This document shows, piece by piece, positions 1 to 8,014 of a DNA stretch of 64,000 nucleotides. Numbering within the stretch: position 1 is the first letter of the stretch; each line of letters opens with the position of its first letter. Source of the stretch: a virus. Position numbers and translations under genes: made by a program. The stretch spans positions 1 through 64,000 of the IMG/VR virus record IMGVR_UViG_3300042327_000544; one strand, written 5' to 3'. The notes under the pieces are model-generated. The model saw only the letters and a list, made by a program, of their open reading frames with translations. It was not told the origin of the DNA and did no database searches.

Positions 1-2249
1 AAAGTATGCCAGAGCGTTTCGGCTTGCTTCTTAGAAATGTGTTTTGAAGCCCCAGCAATAAACCTATCTTTGAATTGGTCGAACTCTTTTGCATCTTTCT
101 TCTTTCCAATAATCTTGCGGACCTTATCAGCCTCTGACCAAGTCATACCGCCCAGGTGTACGCATGCCTGCATAACCTGCTCCTGATATATAATAACACC
201 ATATGTATTCTCGGTAAAAGGCTTCATAATTGGATGAATAAACTGGACTGCTTCATTACCGTGTTTACGCTTAATATAAGAAGCACCTACTGTATTCATA
301 GCTCCTGGACGAACTAATGCGTTTGATGCAGCAAGATCTTCAAATTTATCTACGCCCATCTTGATTAGCAAATTAGTATATGGGGTTGCTTCTGCTTGAA
401 ACACTCCCTTTGTATAGCCTTCGCTTAGAACCTTATAAACATCTGGATCGTCAAGTGTTAACTCGGAAAGATTAATGTCTTTACCTGAACGCTTTTTAAT
501 TGAAGCAAGGGTATCTGAAATTACAGACAAGGTCTTAAGTCCTAGTGCATCTAGTTTGATAAGACCTATATCCGCAACCGTATCCATATCGTATGCAACG
601 ACAGGAATTCTACCTGATACTAAATCACTTGCATCAGCTCTTGATTCAACAGGAGCATACTTTCTTAAATCATCTTTTGCAACTACAACACCTGCAGCGT
701 GTACGCCAACAGATCTAATTCTTCCACGCAGTCTATCTGCAAGCCATAGGACTTCAGGATACTTAGTTCTAAACTCTTTAGTGTTTGGTGAATCAACAAA
801 GTCTTCGAAGGTATCAATAGACTTCATTGCACGGTTAACATCTGAAAGAGGAACCATAAATACACGAGCAGCATCTCTTATTACACCCTTATCTTTAAAG
901 TAAGTGTATGTAGAAATAGATGCAACGTGCTTAAACTTCTTCTTTAAATAGTCTTTAACCTCTTTACGACGGCGGTCTTCAAAGTCTGTATCGATATCTG
1001 GAAAGTCATTACGCTCTGGGTTAATAAAACGAAAGAACAATAAGTCATATTTAATTGGGTCTACATCTGTAATTCCTAGCGAATAACATACCAGCGAACC
1101 AGCGGCAGACCCACGGCCTGGGCCTACCCTAATATTATTTTCTTTTGCCCAGTTAATCATATCCGCAACAACTAAGAAATAGGATGCAAATGACTTATCT
1201 TTAATTACAGATAACTCCTCATTAAGCCTATCAATGTAGACTTGAGACTCTGCCAGACCTAGCCTTTTAAGGCCTTCAGAGGCCATCTGAGCCAGTTTCT
1301 GGTCGGCATCCGTCTTGGGTACGGGTAGAAGGTCTAAACCACTGTTAAAATCGTATTCTCCAATTTTTTCAGATATCTCAATAGTATTATCATATATATC
1401 GGTACGAGTAATTCCAGCCTTATTAAAGTCAGCCTCAATTTCAGACCTTGATTGGATAAATAAATTATAGTCCTGAAAGGATATTCTACGGTCTGGATAT
1501 AGGTAATTTAATCTTTCATTAATATCTTTAATCTGTCTAGACATTTCAAAGTCAGCATCCTTATCTATTTTAGGGGATGTTGATAATATAAGCATTGCCT
1601 CTTCTAGGACTCTATCTTCTTCTTTAGCAAAGTGAGCATCTCCTGTTGCCACCGCCTTAATTTTAAGTTCATCCGCTAATTCTAGTAGGGCAGAGTTAAT
1701 TGGCTCAGGGTTATGTGATTGAACCTCAACATAAAAGTCTGGGCCAAATGTCTTCTTAAATCCTTCAAGTAGAGTTCTAGCCTCATCGAGACTGCCTCTA
1801 TCAATAGCCTTACTAATTAATCCATTAAGACATCCGCTCAAAACAATGATGCCTTCGCTATATTGATCTAATACTTCTTTGTCAATTCTTGGCTTATGAT
1901 AAAAGCCTTCGTTCCAAGCAAGCTCCTGGAGAGTGTTAATATTCTCTAATCCCTTTTTATTCTTTGCTAGCAGGATGATGTGGTTGTATGCCTGAATAGA
2001 TTTATCTGTCTTTGAAGACTTATCGAATCTATCTGTTGGAGATATGTATGCTTCTACTCCAAGGATAGGCTTGATGCCTTCTTCTTTACACGCAATCTGC
2101 ATTTCACGGTGTGATGATAATGTTCCATGATCTGTTATTGCTATTGCAGTTTGTCCCGCCGCCTTTGCTGCTTGAACAAGTTCGAGGGGAGAGTTAAGCC
2201 CATCCATTAAAGAATAGTATGAGTGCACATGTAGATGTGTAAATTTCAT
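1..2249 (-). CDS. dnaE: DNA polymerase III alpha subunit (DnaE type), 3' end cut by window edge
   Basis: Replicative DNA polymerase of the C family, expected to extend primers at the phage fork. I translated it from the ATG at 2249, and it stays open to base 1 (749 codons), so the C-terminal finger, clamp-binding and OB parts are off the window. The PHP domain begins at once with HLHVHS (residues 5-10) and continues with ITDHG near residue 40. The palm carries GPGRGSAAGS and the catalytic motif PDIDTDF around residue 416, so both first aspartates are present. KLDALGLKTL supplies the region of the third. GGAGAG precedes the ATG. It is the last visible gene of the operon with SSB, primase and helicase. 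Family very secure; the phage-specific role is inferred. Confidence 0.95.
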   Translation of the reverse strand, partial: MKFTHLHVHSYYSLMDGLNSPLELVQAAKAAGQTAIAITDHGTLSSHREMQIACKEEGIKPILGVEAYISPTDRFDKSSKTDKSIQAYNHIILLAKNKKGLENINTLQELAWNEGFYHKPRIDKEVLDQYSEGIIVLSGCLNGLISKAIDRGSLDEARTLLEGFKKTFGPDFYVEVQSHNPEPINSALLELADELKIKAVATGDAHFAKEEDRVLEEAMLILSTSPKIDKDADFEMSRQIKDINERLNYLYPDRRISFQDYNLFIQSRSEIEADFNKAGITRTDIYDNTIEISEKIGEYDFNSGLDLLPVPKTDADQKLAQMASEGLKRLGLAESQVYIDRLNEELSVIKDKSFASYFLVVADMINWAKENNIRVGPGRGSAAGSLVCYSLGITDVDPIKYDLLFFRFINPERNDFPDIDTDFEDRRRKEVKDYLKKKFKHVASISTYTYFKDKGVIRDAARVFMVPLSDVNRAMKSIDTFEDFVDSPNTKEFRTKYPEVLWLADRLRGRIRSVGVHAAGVVVAKDDLRKYAPVESRADASDLVSGRIPVVAYDMDTVADIGLIKLDALGLKTLSVISDTLASIKKRSGKDINLSELTLDDPDVYKVLSEGYTKGVFQAEATPYTNLLIKMGVDKFEDLAASNALVRPGAMNTVGASYIKRKHGNEAVQFIHPIMKPFTENTYGVIIYQEQVMQACVHLGGMTWSEADKVRKIIGKKKDAKEFDQFKDRFIAGASKHISKKQAETLWHT

Positions 2250-2272
2250 TTAACTCTCCGCCTCTTAACCTA

Positions 2273-2938
2273 TTACCAGTCTACGCTACTTGAAGAAGTA
2301 GGCTCTTCGCCATTTGCTTCACCAGCAAAAAATGCTTCTTGCTCTGTGTATGGCATGTCACGCACTGCTGTATCCTCAAGCTGATAAAGCTCAAGTGATG
2401 AACCATCAAATGGTGCTTCATCTTTTGCAAGTGGGATAATTGTGTAACTTGTGTCTGTCTTTGTGCCAGTACGCTTAATGCGCCACATTAGGTTAGTAAT
2501 GCTTCCCATTTCTCCAGCGTACTCGATTAGTGTCGGTGTGATTGTCTTTCCACTTGAACCCTGAGACAAGATTCCTACATAAGGATCTTCCTTGCCATCA
2601 TCTACAAGAACATTAATGTAAAGTCGTGAACGGCCCTTCCATCCTGCCTTATAGTCCTTGCGGTGTTGTTCGCAACCGTAACACTTGCCTTGATCGTCCA
2701 TTGTGCATAGAGCCTTGCGACGATAGTCTTTTGGATTTGTGTGTTCTACTGCAATAAATCCTAGACCTAGCTTTTCATCATATGTAGGTGAGTCTGGATC
2801 AAGTTCTTGAAGAAAACGAACTTTAACGCTTTCTGCATCTTCTAGCTTAACCCAACGAGCCTTAGTACCGTCTCCACCTGAAGACTGTGGCTTGTCCATT
2901 ACTTTGTTAAGGTCTTTCAACCCTTTTACTATTCCCAT
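2273..2938 (-). CDS. single-stranded DNA-binding protein, T4 gp32-like
   Basis: Probably coats single-stranded DNA at the replication fork. The 221-aa protein has a zinc-site pattern close to T4 gp32: H66, C78, C86 and C89, with gp32-like spacing (H-x11-C-x7-C-x2-C). It ends in a flexible acidic and Ser-rich tail finishing SSSSVDW, as expected for an SSB partner-binding tail. An in-frame ATG at 2953 would add five residues but has no ribosome-binding site. The chosen ATG at 2938 has GAGGAA just upstream. It sits between polymerase and primase genes, which supports the call. Homology to gp32 is inferred from motif and context. Confidence 0.72.
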   Translation of the reverse strand: MGIVKGLKDLNKVMDKPQSSGGDGTKARWVKLEDAESVKVRFLQELDPDSPTYDEKLGLGFIAVEHTNPKDYRRKALCTMDDQGKCYGCEQHRKDYKAGWKGRSRLYINVLVDDGKEDPYVGILSQGSSGKTITPTLIEYAGEMGSITNLMWRIKRTGTKTDTSYTIIPLAKDEAPFDGSSLELYQLEDTAVRDMPYTEQEAFFAGEANGEEPTSSSSVDW

Positions 2939-2990
2939 GTTTCCTCGTTTCATATAGTTGATGGTGTATATCCATCTTTAGTTTGTTTTA

Positions 2991-3989
2991 TTATGGGGTC
3001 CAAGATCGGTACTCTATGTCTGATACTGCATTTTTAATACAGGTTTTAATTTCTTCATCAGTCATGTCGCCAGCATCTTTTGCATCATGTGGATATATCT
3101 TACCATATTCATGGGAAGCCCACAAGAGGTCTTTATTTTTTAATCTATTGGCTATGCTCAAGCCTAGCTCTCTGCCAGCCAAATCTGCGTCTGTCATTAC
3201 AGTTATTTTATTAAAATATCTATTTAAAAGCTTTTGCTGTTCTGTGGATAATATCCCACCAAGGACGGCCACCACATTTGGAAACCCAGCTTGATGTATT
3301 CTAATTGCATCAAAGTTGGATTCAACTACAATAACATTCTCACCAATTTTCTTTGCACGATGAACGTTAAATAATGTTTTGCTCTTAGGCAGGTTGGTAC
3401 TATTTTTAAATGACTTGCCCTCGATTGATCTTCCCACTAAACCTATCGGTGTTCCGTCTGGACTATGCACAGGAGTAATAACCATATTCATTGAAGTAGA
3501 ATATCCTAATCCAAAATGGTTCATAGAATCCTCATTAATACTTCTTGATTTAAGATAGTCTTTTGCGCTTTGGCTTGCTAGAAGATCTGTATGAAGTCTA
3601 TCTAAAGTCTCTTGGGAAAACTCTTCGAAGTCTGGCTTCTCTTCAAACATATTTGCCATAATCTCATCAAAATTATTAAGAGCGGCTTGCTCTTGTGTTG
3701 CAATAAATCTAATTGCTTCAAAGTCATTCTTGTGTAGCACACGTCTAACTAACTCAGTTAATGTTCCAGACTCTCCGCATGATGGATTAAAGCATAGCCA
3801 TGCCCCTGAAGATTTGTTAATACAGCAACTTGCAGTGTGTCTATTAGAATGAAAAGGGCAGTAAAACATAACCTCATTGCCTGGTTCCGCAACTACATCT
3901 AAGCCTAAAGCTTTTATTACTGACTTGATATGGTTGGGCGCATATTGCGTGGAATCAATTTTCCTTGCGTTATACCCTCTGATAGCCAT
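2991..3989 (-). CDS. dnaG: DnaG-like DNA primase (CHC2 zinc finger plus TOPRIM)
   Basis: Makes RNA primers for lagging-strand synthesis. The 332-aa protein starts with a CHC2-type zinc finger (C44, H47, C66, C71). A TOPRIM domain follows, with the metal-binding glutamate in VVVES (E223) and the acidic pair in TDADLAGRE (D267, D269). It is much shorter than host DnaG because the C-terminal helicase-binding domain is absent, as in many phage primases. A GTG at 4040 would add 17 residues but has no ribosome-binding site; the ATG at 3989 begins the conserved part. It overlaps the small gene upstream by 73 bases and follows the helicase gene. Confidence 0.9.
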   Translation of the reverse strand: MAIRGYNARKIDSTQYAPNHIKSVIKALGLDVVAEPGNEVMFYCPFHSNRHTASCCINKSSGAWLCFNPSCGESGTLTELVRRVLHKNDFEAIRFIATQEQAALNNFDEIMANMFEEKPDFEEFSQETLDRLHTDLLASQSAKDYLKSRSINEDSMNHFGLGYSTSMNMVITPVHSPDGTPIGLVGRSIEGKSFKNSTNLPKSKTLFNVHRAKKIGENVIVVESNFDAIRIHQAGFPNVVAVLGGILSTEQQKLLNRYFNKITVMTDADLAGRELGLSIANRLKNKDLLWASHEYGKIYPHDAKDAGDMTDEEIKTCIKNAVSDIEYRSWTP

Positions 3990-4216
3990 GCCTTCTTCTT
4001 TCCTACGTATACTCCGTAGAGTGTCATTAAGAACACCCACGTTTGTCCGTCAAATTGTACTGAAAAGTTGGTGTCTATGTCAAGCACTCTTACATAGCCC
4101 TTGCTTCTCATGTCGTGGACAAGCATGCTTTCGTACTGGTATTTTAATCTAGGTATACCAGAGTCGTCAGCAAACTCAACCCTTACTTGAAATCTTTTTA
4201 TCTGTTTGTGGTTCAT
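3917..4216 (-). CDS. hypothetical protein between helicase and primase
   Basis: A 99-aa basic protein of unknown function, starting MNHKQIKRFQVRVEF. It has alternating beta-like stretches and no recognisable motif. The frame opens from a GTG at 4258, but the ATG at 4216 gives a shorter overlap with the helicase gene (41 bases) and is preferred. Its end overlaps the primase start by 73 bases, so its translation is coupled to both neighbours. The position suggests a replication accessory role, which is only inference. The long double overlap makes the exact start uncertain. Confidence 0.6.
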   Translation of the reverse strand: MNHKQIKRFQVRVEFADDSGIPRLKYQYESMLVHDMRSKGYVRVLDIDTNFSVQFDGQTWVFLMTLYGVYVGKKKAWLSEGITQGKLIPRNMRPTISSQ

Positions 4217-5444
4217 CTTTTTGGAATGGATTCTCGTAGATTTCCTTGACGATACCACGGTTGATATCCCAGTCTAGGTAGAAATTAAAATCATGACCGT
4301 GTCTATTCTTACGAGAAACAATCTCAATCATATTAGTTTGTGGGTATCTGTGAACGGCTAAAGCCATATCAGCATCATACTCAATTGCCTTTGACCACGC
4401 CACTTGGCTCATCATCGGCGGGTTATCTTGATCAGAGATATCGTCTGCTGTTGCAGCAGTAATATCAATAATAGGAATGTTGTTGGATACCGCAAGCATT
4501 TTAAACTCACGAGAAACGTTTCTATTTCTTTCTACTTCAGAGTTAGAGCGCTTGTTGTCATTGAATAGCTGGTGGTAATCTAAGATAACTAAGTCTGGTT
4601 TATGCTGATCTATCTTACCTTGAATGGTTGCAGGAGTAACTTCTGATGCACCTTCATTTGAGATAAGAACAAAACTATTCTTTCCCTCAAACTTCTTATT
4701 TCCCCAACTTCGGAAATCATCAATGTTAATATCACCCTTTGACAAATCGCTTGCACGGAATATACCAGAGCCAAGCATAGTAAAGATACGGTCACGCATA
4801 TTCTCTGGAGACATTTCAAGGGATACAATCATTGGCTTAAAGCCTTGCTCCCACGCCTTACAGGCAAGATATGATGTGAACCAAGTCTTACCCTTTCCTG
4901 GCCAACCAATTGCTACAATTAAATGTCCTGGGGCCATACCTGTTGGGTATGCTTTGTCAATCGCTTCAAATCCTGTAAGGATTCCTGGGGCTCCGCCCAT
5001 TACAGATGAACGCTCTTTAACTGATTGATAATGTCGTGCAGCATTCTCAACATCAATAATATCTAAGTCTCTTACGTTGTTTGTGTATCGGCTTAGTCCA
5101 GCAAGGTCGCTTTGCATTTGTGCAAGAACTCTAGATGCTGCATCTTCCTTCAGGGCAGATCCGCCACGCATAATAATTGTCTTAAGCTTGTTAGAGATAA
5201 ACTCATTCTTTAATATGTCTAGGTAATAACCAGTCTCTGCCTTAGCCTCAACTGGTTCAAAATCTTTATGTCGCTCCATAAGTACGCCTGCTTCAGGAAC
5301 TGCTTTAAACTTATAGTAGTATGACTTTAGGCTTTCCCAGATATCTCTATGGGATGTAAACAGATCATCAACGTTATCTGCAAGCAGTGTGCTAATATCT
5401 TTATTCTTACATACAGCAGAGATTAATGTTGCTTCTGTATTCAC
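4176..5444 (-). CDS. dnaB: replicative DNA helicase, DnaB family
   Basis: Hexameric 5'-3' helicase that unwinds the fork. The 422-aa protein has a DnaB-like N-terminal helical domain, then a RecA-fold C-terminal domain. Walker A is GWPGKGKTW (residues 180-188). Walker B is DLVILDYHQLF, with the aspartate near residue 289. A later KNRHG segment fits the DnaB C-terminal motifs. The length is near the usual 440-470 aa. Its ATG overlaps the stop of the upstream gene by 4 bases. It lies directly before the primase gene, the usual partner. Confidence 0.93.
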   Translation of the reverse strand: MNTEATLISAVCKNKDISTLLADNVDDLFTSHRDIWESLKSYYYKFKAVPEAGVLMERHKDFEPVEAKAETGYYLDILKNEFISNKLKTIIMRGGSALKEDAASRVLAQMQSDLAGLSRYTNNVRDLDIIDVENAARHYQSVKERSSVMGGAPGILTGFEAIDKAYPTGMAPGHLIVAIGWPGKGKTWFTSYLACKAWEQGFKPMIVSLEMSPENMRDRIFTMLGSGIFRASDLSKGDINIDDFRSWGNKKFEGKNSFVLISNEGASEVTPATIQGKIDQHKPDLVILDYHQLFNDNKRSNSEVERNRNVSREFKMLAVSNNIPIIDITAATADDISDQDNPPMMSQVAWSKAIEYDADMALAVHRYPQTNMIEIVSRKNRHGHDFNFYLDWDINRGIVKEIYENPFQKDEPQTDKKISSKG

Positions 5445-5758
5445 TCTTCGCCCTCCACCATCTTCTTAGTCTCATTCAATAGAATGCTACGGTTAAACTT
5501 ATCCTTCTTAATTTCTTTATTTAGGGCATCAATTCTGTCAAAGTTGTTGTAGAAGAAATTTAATGGGTGGCCCTGCTTGTTGGTAGAAAAATAGTATATC
5601 AAAAGTTCCTGAGCACGTTGGAATCCAACACTCTCTATGACATCATTCATAGCCCACTTCTCTCTAAACTTGTTTACAGTAAGTGATTTATTATACTTCT
5701 CTTTGTATAGAGATAGGTATAATCCAATTAGAACGTATGGCTCTTTCTCATTTGCCAC
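5441..5758 (-). CDS. hypothetical protein upstream of helicase, possible replication accessory
   Basis: A 105-aa mostly helical, highly charged protein. The C-terminal half contains HPLNFFYNNFDRIDALNKEI, followed by a lysine and glutamate-rich tail. I do not recognise the family. It overlaps the helicase start by 4 bases (ATGA) and the upstream gene by 11 bases, so it is translated with the replication genes. A helicase-loader or replisome-organiser role would fit the position and size but is inferred from context only. Confidence 0.7.
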   Translation of the reverse strand: MANEKEPYVLIGLYLSLYKEKYNKSLTVNKFREKWAMNDVIESVGFQRAQELLIYYFSTNKQGHPLNFFYNNFDRIDALNKEIKKDKFNRSILLNETKKMVEGEE

Positions 5759-5951
5759 GTTTTAATTCTTCTTCCACCTCACGAGTCTTTTCAATAAGCT
5801 TGTCTTCAACAAACTTATATACTCTCTCTGTGGCTGTATCTACATTCTCTCCAGCTCGGAGATCATCTTCAACGCCAACACCAATTTTAATGCTTTCGTA
5901 ATTGCCTAAATTGCGTGTGAACGAAAGGTCCACCTTAACTCTCGTTGTCAC
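5748..5951 (-). CDS. small conserved-looking phage protein, 67 aa
   Basis: A 67-aa protein beginning MTTRVKVDLSFTRNLGNYES. An N-terminal beta part leads into a charged helical C-terminus (about residues 40-66). It starts with GTG at 5951, set by a strong AAGGAG a few bases upstream, and this GTG overlaps the TGA of the 36-aa zinc protein. The fold is unknown to me. The segment ESIKIGVGVEDD looks like a single-domain phage protein, but I assign no function. Confidence 0.75.
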   Translation of the reverse strand: MTTRVKVDLSFTRNLGNYESIKIGVGVEDDLRAGENVDTATERVYKFVEDKLIEKTREVEEELKRGK

Positions 5952-6058
5952 TTGTGCTCCTTATTTGTATGGTTAGATAATGTCATATGGGCAAAATCTG
6001 ATCTGACTTCTAATTCTTTATTACAAACTGGGCAAATTACAATTCTGCTACTTGCCAT
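5948..6058 (-). CDS. 36-aa zinc-finger mini-protein
   Basis: A short gene found by reading the gap. It runs from the ATG at 6058 to the TGA at 5948-5950 and encodes 36 residues starting MASSRIVICPVCNKELEVRS. C9 and C12 form a CPVC knuckle, and H24, H30 and H35 follow, so a C2H2-like zinc site is possible. The start overlaps the preceding stop (TAATG) and the stop overlaps the next start (GTGA), exactly as a translated gene in this operon would. It could be a small DNA-binding or adaptor protein; the function is unknown. Confidence 0.7.
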   Translation of the reverse strand: MASSRIVICPVCNKELEVRSDFAHMTLSNHTNKEHK

Positions 6059-6540
6059 TACTCCGCCTTCCATACTGGTATAAATCCGCTATCTGTCTTA
6101 GTATACAATATAATGTTGTGTTTGAGAAGACCTATAAGCTCTGTTCTTGAAGGAACATTTCCAGAGTGTCCTGAATCTAATATAAACTCATGCAGTTCTA
6201 ATATATCTTTTTCACAAAACATATACTTAGACCAATGCTTGTTATCTGGATCTCCTATAGGATATATTTTTTGAGGGGCTTTAATTTTCCCGTCTAGAAT
6301 ATAATCATGCAGGGTAACAGTATGCTTATTTAATAATGCCGAGACATCTTTCATGCCGTAAGCCTTACCCATATTCTTATCGACCTGTGAGTATGAGTAC
6401 ATAACTCTTTTTTTATCTGGATAGCACCAAGCGACTAATTCATCCTTTGATCTGGACGACCTAATAACTTTATGTATTTTATCGTTTAAGAAGAAATACC
6501 GTAGTTTTTTAAGGTTGCTGTTTCTTTTTTTTCTAGCCAT
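6058..6540 (-). CDS. helix-turn-helix DNA-binding protein
   Basis: A 160-aa basic protein. The N-terminus (MARKKRNSNLKKLRYFF) is rich in Lys and Arg. The region YGMKDVSALLNKHTVTLHDY and the following ILDGKIKAP (about residues 61-89) resembles a MerR or excisionase-type winged helix-turn-helix. A second helical part covers about residues 108-150. It is probably a DNA-binding regulator or DNA-handling protein of the early operon; the target is unknown. It overlaps the upstream zinc-ribbon gene by 55 bases and ends in a TAATG junction with the 36-aa zinc protein. Confidence 0.65.
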   Translation of the reverse strand: MARKKRNSNLKKLRYFFLNDKIHKVIRSSRSKDELVAWCYPDKKRVMYSYSQVDKNMGKAYGMKDVSALLNKHTVTLHDYILDGKIKAPQKIYPIGDPDNKHWSKYMFCEKDILELHEFILDSGHSGNVPSRTELIGLLKHNIILYTKTDSGFIPVWKAE

Positions 6541-6671
6541 CTTCCGAAAGCACTCGTCTCTTTATTGCACATCCAGCGTTTGCCGCACATGATACAAAAT
6601 AACTCTACATGTAGCTTTTGAGAAAATACTCTATCTACAAAAACTCTTCCACTGCATTTGCCACACCACAT
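6486..6671 (-). CDS. small zinc-ribbon protein
   Basis: A 61-aa protein with two CxxC knuckles, CGKC (C3, C6) and CIMC (C26, C29), plus C35, consistent with a zinc ribbon. It is coupled to the metallophosphoesterase gene through a TAATG junction at 6671 and overlaps the HTH gene by 55 bases. The function is unknown; nucleic-acid binding is common for such ribbons. The long overlap is the main reason for caution. Confidence 0.62.
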   Translation of the reverse strand: MWCGKCSGRVFVDRVFSQKLHVELFCIMCGKRWMCNKETSAFGRWLEKKETATLKNYGISS

Positions 6672-7471
6672 TATAAAGTAAATACCTTTCCATCAACTAC
6701 GCATGAGTAGTCTGGTGCAATATGAATCATTTGAATATGTGGATAGTCATTTACTATATGGGCAACGGCAAATCCCTTTTGCCAATCGTGGTGCTGGCTA
6801 TATTTCATTCCATCACTCTTTTCATCACACATATGTCCAATTTCATAGCCACGAAGGGTTTCTCCTTCTCCGCCGTTTCTAAGTTCATATGTTACCATAT
6901 GTGAGGCAATTCTGTGTGAGTGTCCACGGATAAGTGAAACTTGTAGGTCTTCCATATCCTTTCTTACTGCTCCGCCTGCTGCAATTGAAAGTCCATGGTG
7001 TACGTGAATATCTCCAAAGCGACGCTTAGGCAATTCGTTGTAATAAATATATTCGTATCCCAATGAGTCTAGGCTCCACATAGATTCTGGAGTTACCTCA
7101 GAAATATACTCTGGAAGTTTTGCATCTACATAATTAAATATTCGGATGTCATGATTGCCTAGAGCTGAAAACAATTGTGCATCAGGAAGCATCTCTCTTG
7201 TCTTGGCATAGAAATCTCTTGCACCTTTTGCTTCATGGCGCATCATTGGAACAATTAGATCCTTACTATCATTCTTATGATAGTTTAAAAACTCTGCAGA
7301 CTTGCCTTCTGTATACTTGCTATAGCATGCCTGATCATCTGTATCGCCAAGGTAGTCAACAACGTCTGGCTTAAACCACTTCATAACCTTAAACCAAAGG
7401 GCTATCATCTTATCATCTTGATATGGGAACTGCTGGTCGGATGATAACATCCATTTTAAATCGTTGCTCAT
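6671..7471 (-). CDS. calcineurin-like metallophosphoesterase
   Basis: Predicted metal-dependent phosphoesterase; substrate unknown. The 266-aa protein shows the family motifs in order: SDQQ (residues 11-14, usual DxH with Gln in place of His), GDTDD (42-46), LGNHD (104-108), HHG (158-160) and GHSH (183-186). The changed first motif may alter metal binding. Phage relatives of this kind may act on DNA ends or nucleotides, but the sequence does not settle this. It is the first gene after the promoter and terminator structure at 7.5 kb, so it heads the early operon. Confidence 0.87.
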   Translation of the reverse strand: MSNDLKWMLSSDQQFPYQDDKMIALWFKVMKWFKPDVVDYLGDTDDQACYSKYTEGKSAEFLNYHKNDSKDLIVPMMRHEAKGARDFYAKTREMLPDAQLFSALGNHDIRIFNYVDAKLPEYISEVTPESMWSLDSLGYEYIYYNELPKRRFGDIHVHHGLSIAAGGAVRKDMEDLQVSLIRGHSHRIASHMVTYELRNGGEGETLRGYEIGHMCDEKSDGMKYSQHHDWQKGFAVAHIVNDYPHIQMIHIAPDYSCVVDGKVFTL

Positions 7472-7488
7472 TTTCTACCTTAATATGT

Positions 7489-7513
7489 AAAAAAGTCACG
7501 GGTACGTGACTTT
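7489..7513 (-). terminator. rho-independent terminator or attenuator hairpin
   Basis: A perfect 9-bp stem (AAAGTCACG / CGTGACTTT, 7492-7513) with a 4-base loop. On the minus strand it runs into six T (7494-7489). It separates the tail and glycosylation genes from the replication operon. It also lies just downstream of the predicted start of the promoter at 7526-7553, so it could act as an attenuator. Confidence 0.75.
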
Positions 7514-7515
7514 GA

Positions 7516-7534
7516 TGTTACAGCAATTGTAACA
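7516..7534. promoter_or_regulatory. palindromic operator-like site
   Basis: TGTTACA and TGTAACA form a perfect inverted repeat of 7 bases per arm around a 5-base centre. It overlaps the -10 box and the likely start point of the early promoter, the normal place for a repressor operator. No repressor gene was recognised in the window; the HTH protein at 6058-6540 is a candidate only by proximity. Confidence 0.5.
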
Positions 7535-7553
7535 TATTTGTGGGGCTTGTCAA
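7526..7553 (-). promoter_or_regulatory. sigma70-type promoter of the replication operon
   Basis: TTGACA (7553-7548), a 16-base spacer and TACAAT (7531-7526) on the minus strand. The -35 is perfect and the -10 matches 5 of 6. The start would fall near 7519, upstream of the hairpin at 7489-7513 and the metallophosphoesterase gene. It is the closest match to consensus found in the window. Confidence 0.72.
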
Positions 7554-7556
7554 GGG

Positions 7557-8003
7557 CTAAATTATATCCTTCATGCATATGGCTATGACGTCTACGGACA
7601 CATTTCTTGTTCCAGTTCCAGTCATGCTGCAAAATATCTTAGGGTTTCCTGTTTTTATGTCTGATATGGCAATATTAACGTTGTCGTTGTCTCCTACTGC
7701 ATTTGTTATGCCTGTCGTAACGAATACCTTGTTTGCATTTAAATCAGTATCCTTAAACTTATTATTGAAATTAAAAGTGTGTGTTTGCGCTGCTGCGCCT
7801 GCTTTAACATTTTGGAAAGTATATCTGTAGGTAAATATTATTGGTACTTGAAGGGTTGTTTCGCCAGAAGACCCCGCATTAGATAAAGATAAGGCGTTGG
7901 ACTGATATATATTATTTATATTTTGTACTAGCTTATTGAGCTTTGTGGGATCCAAGGGCTCGCCGTCATTAAAGGTAACGGGTATAAACTCATTTGTTGC
8001 CAT
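7557..8003 (-). CDS. putative structural protein, last gene of the late operon
   Basis: A 148-aa protein. Its N-terminus (MATNEFIPVTFNDGEPLDPT, then KLNKLVQNINNIYQ) has the form seen at the start of small phage fibre or baseplate-associated proteins, where a conserved LD-KLN helix precedes a beta domain. The remainder is beta-rich and low in Cys. AGGGAG precedes the ATG. It ends directly before the terminator at 7.5 kb. The exact role is unknown; a virion or tail accessory role is inferred. Confidence 0.65.
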   Translation of the reverse strand: MATNEFIPVTFNDGEPLDPTKLNKLVQNINNIYQSNALSLSNAGSSGETTLQVPIIFTYRYTFQNVKAGAAAQTHTFNFNNKFKDTDLNANKVFVTTGITNAVGDNDNVNIAISDIKTGNPKIFCSMTGTGTRNVSVDVIAICMKDII

Positions 8004-8014
8004 ATTTTATCTCC

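Noticed and set aside
475-903. Plus-strand open frame of 142 aa
   Set aside because: It lies opposite the polymerase gene, whose catalytic frame is certain, and shows no domain pattern.
4217-4258. GTG-started extension of the small gene before primase
   Set aside because: GTG at 4258 has no ribosome-binding site and would lengthen the overlap with the helicase gene; ATG at 4216 preferred.
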